Assembly: GCA_003242675.1 (NCBI GenBank)
Contig: QGVE01000031.1
Coordinates: 1 to 21,907 of the forward strand
Direction: 5' to 3'
DNA: 21,907 nt
Source of the DNA: Bacillota bacterium
Lineage (GTDB): Bacteria > Bacillota_E > Symbiobacteriia > Symbiobacteriales > Symbiobacteriaceae
The position numbers were made by a program, and so were the translations under genes. The first letter of the stretch is position 1. Each line of letters starts with the position of its first letter. The notes beneath the pieces are model-generated. The model saw only the letters and a list, made by a program, of their open reading frames with translations. It did no database searches and was not told the DNA's origin. This document shows positions 20,727 to 21,907 of the stretch, in pieces.

Positions 20727-21539
20727 TTGAAACCAGCCACCGCCCTACTCGCCGTCTGCCTGGTGCTCGTGCTGGCCGCCTGCGGCACAGGGCCCTCCCC
20801 CCAGCCTGCCGGTCAGGCCGCGGAGCCCGGCCCGACGCCCGAGCCCGTGGAGATCACGGTGTCCGCAGCCGCGTCGCTCACGGACGCGCTGCACACGATC
20901 CAGACCGAGTTCGAGGTCGCCCATCAGTCCATCAGGGTCCGCTTCAACTTCGGTTCCTCCGGCGCCCTGCAGCAGCAGATCGCGCAGGGCGCGCCGGTCG
21001 ACCTCTTCATCGCGGCTGGCCCGGAACCCATGAAGGCCCTGATCGAAGCGGGCCTGGTCGAAGCGTCCGCGGTCCGGAACCTCGCCTCCAACCAGGTGGT
21101 GCTGATCCGCGGCCAGTCGGCCGCAGACACCGTAAAGGGCTGGGAGGACCTCGCCTCTCCCCACGTCCGGCGGATCGCGCTGGGAAACCCGGCCCACGTG
21201 CCGGCCGGGCAGTACGCGCAGGCCGTCCTCGAGCACCTGGGCCTCTGGGACGCCGTCCAGCCGCGCCTGGTCTTCGGCGAGGACGTGCGGCAGGTGCTGA
21301 ACTTCGTCGCGTCGGGCGAGGCCGACGCCGGCATCGTGTACCGCACCGACGCGGCCGGCTCGCCGGAGGTCATCGTGCTGGCGGAGGCGCCGGAGGGCAG
21401 CCACCCGCCTGTGCTCTACCCCATGGCCGTGCTGGAGGAGTCTCCGCGCAAGGCCCAGGCCCTGGCCTTTGCCGACTACCTGCTCTCGCCGGCGGGCGTG
21501 GAGATTCTGCGCCAGCACGGCTTCGGACCGGTGAACTGA
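20727..21539 (+). CDS. modA: molybdate ABC transporter substrate-binding lipoprotein ModA
   Basis: A 270-residue lipoprotein that captures molybdate or tungstate outside the membrane and hands it to ModB. The signal peptide ends in the lipobox LAAC (C19), followed by a Pro/Gly/Ala-rich linker. The mature domain shows ModA landmarks: VSAAASLTDAL (first ligand Ser), FNFGSSGALQQQIAQGAPVDLF (second), NPAHVPAGQYA and the hinge EADAGIVYRTDA, ending QHGFGPVN. The start is TTG 20727 with AAGGAGGT 7 nt upstream; the longer frame from 20676 would put residues before a normal signal peptide. It is followed by modB after 1 nt, so both are co-transcribed. Confidence 0.95.
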   Translation: MKPATALLAVCLVLVLAACGTGPSPQPAGQAAEPGPTPEPVEITVSAAASLTDALHTIQTEFEVAHQSIRVRFNFGSSGALQQQIAQGAPVDLFIAAGPEPMKALIEAGLVEASAVRNLASNQVVLIRGQSAADTVKGWEDLASPHVRRIALGNPAHVPAGQYAQAVLEHLGLWDAVQPRLVFGEDVRQVLNFVASGEADAGIVYRTDAAGSPEVIVLAEAPEGSHPPVLYPMAVLEESPRKAQALAFADYLLSPAGVEILRQHGFGPVN

Positions 21540-21540
21540 C

Positions 21541-21907
21541 ATGACAGCCGTGTGGTCGAACGTCCTGATCTCGCTGCGCATCGCCCTCATCGCCACGGGC
21601 CTGGTGTTCGTCGTGGGGCTGCCGATCGCCTGGCTGCTCTCGCGCCCCGGCTGGCGGGGCAAGCAGGTGCTGGATGTGGCGGTCAACCTGCCGCTGGCGC
21701 TGCCGCCGACGGTCCTCGGGTACTACCTCCTGCTCCTCATCGGCCGCAACGGACCGGTCGGCCGGCTTACCCGCGCGCTCTGGGGCTCGACCCTGATCTT
21801 CACGCCGGCGGCGGCCAGGGCCGCGCCGCCGGCGTCGAGCCGGCCCCCCTCGTCCCCGGCGCCCCCCAACCCCCCGGAGAGGTGCCCGAGGAGGGGGCCG
21901 GCACGCG
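21541..21907 (+). CDS. modB: molybdate ABC transporter permease ModB (partial, 3' end beyond window)
   Basis: The frame opens MTAVWSNVLISLRIALIATGLVFVVG and continues with membrane segments and the family motif VAVNLPLALPPTVLGYYLLLLIGRNGPVGR, typical of ModB/CysT-type permeases that form the channel for ModA-bound oxyanion. GGTGA lies just upstream and the ATG is 1 nt after the modA stop. After residue about 87 (LIFTP) similarity stops and the translation turns into a Pro/Ala/Arg-rich string, coincident with very GC-rich repetitive DNA at the window edge. So only the first part is reliable and the last ~100 bases may be poor sequence. Confidence 0.85.
   Translation, partial: MTAVWSNVLISLRIALIATGLVFVVGLPIAWLLSRPGWRGKQVLDVAVNLPLALPPTVLGYYLLLLIGRNGPVGRLTRALWGSTLIFTPAAARAAPPASSRPPSSPAPPNPPERCPRRGPAR

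Overview
The window is very GC-rich and gene-dense, with many GTG and TTG starts and strong GGAGG-type ribosome binding sites. Gene content and order point to a high-GC, spore-forming member of the Firmicutes, most like Symbiobacterium. The main sign is the run miaB - ricF/ylbF - mutS ... mutL - miaA - hfq, with a convergent spoVK-type AAA ATPase beyond it, which resembles the Bacillus ymcB-ymcA-cotE-mutS-mutL / miaA-hfq-spoVK neighbourhood. The genus is an inference from gene order and composition, not a database match.

Layout. (1) 210-3011, minus strand: a compact SigY-type cassette, read as ABC ATPase, ABC permease, ECF sigma factor, YxlC-like membrane protein and YxlD/YxlE-like small membrane protein. 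All genes overlap or lie within 21 nt. A near-consensus ECF promoter (TGAACT, 16 nt, CGTC) sits just before the first gene, which suggests autoregulation. (2) 3079-3713: a GreA/GreB C-domain protein with its own promoter, a 5' inverted repeat and an intrinsic terminator. (3) 3827-4852, plus strand: SpoVK/CbbX-type AAA ATPase. (4) 4883-8018, minus strand: mutL-miaA-hfq, coupled by two 4-nt GTGA overlaps. (5) 8105-11850: a mixed-strand accessory block that separates mutL from mutS. It holds an unknown membrane-anchored protein, a broken histidine phosphatase, an EamA transporter, an Hsp20 chaperone, a DinB-fold protein and a small M50-type membrane metalloprotease. (6) 12016-16816, minus strand: miaB, ricF/ylbF and mutS. 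MutS carries an in-frame TAA inside a locally garbled stretch. (7) 16943-20355: a small exported protein, then plus-strand msrAB and a thioredoxin-reductase-like flavoprotein without its CxxC, then two minus-strand genes (a DUF402-like fragment and an unknown single-pass membrane protein). (8) 20727-end, plus strand: modA and the start of modB, molybdate uptake.

Functionally the window combines genome maintenance (MutS, MutL), tRNA modification (MiaA makes i6A37 and MiaB converts it to ms2i6A37, with RicF as a MiaB-linked factor), RNA chaperoning (Hfq), stress and redox repair (Hsp20, MsrAB) and one self-contained signalling/export cassette (SigY-like).

No complete new defence system, CRISPR array, insertion sequence, rRNA or tRNA was seen. 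The most interesting points are the reordered SigY cassette with its promoter, the AT-rich codon islands at conserved motifs of two GC-rich genes, the CxxC-less flavoprotein behind msrAB, and the interrupted mutS. The last ~100 bases and parts of mutS and the phosphatase region have base composition that may reflect assembly or base-calling error, so broken-gene claims there are tentative.
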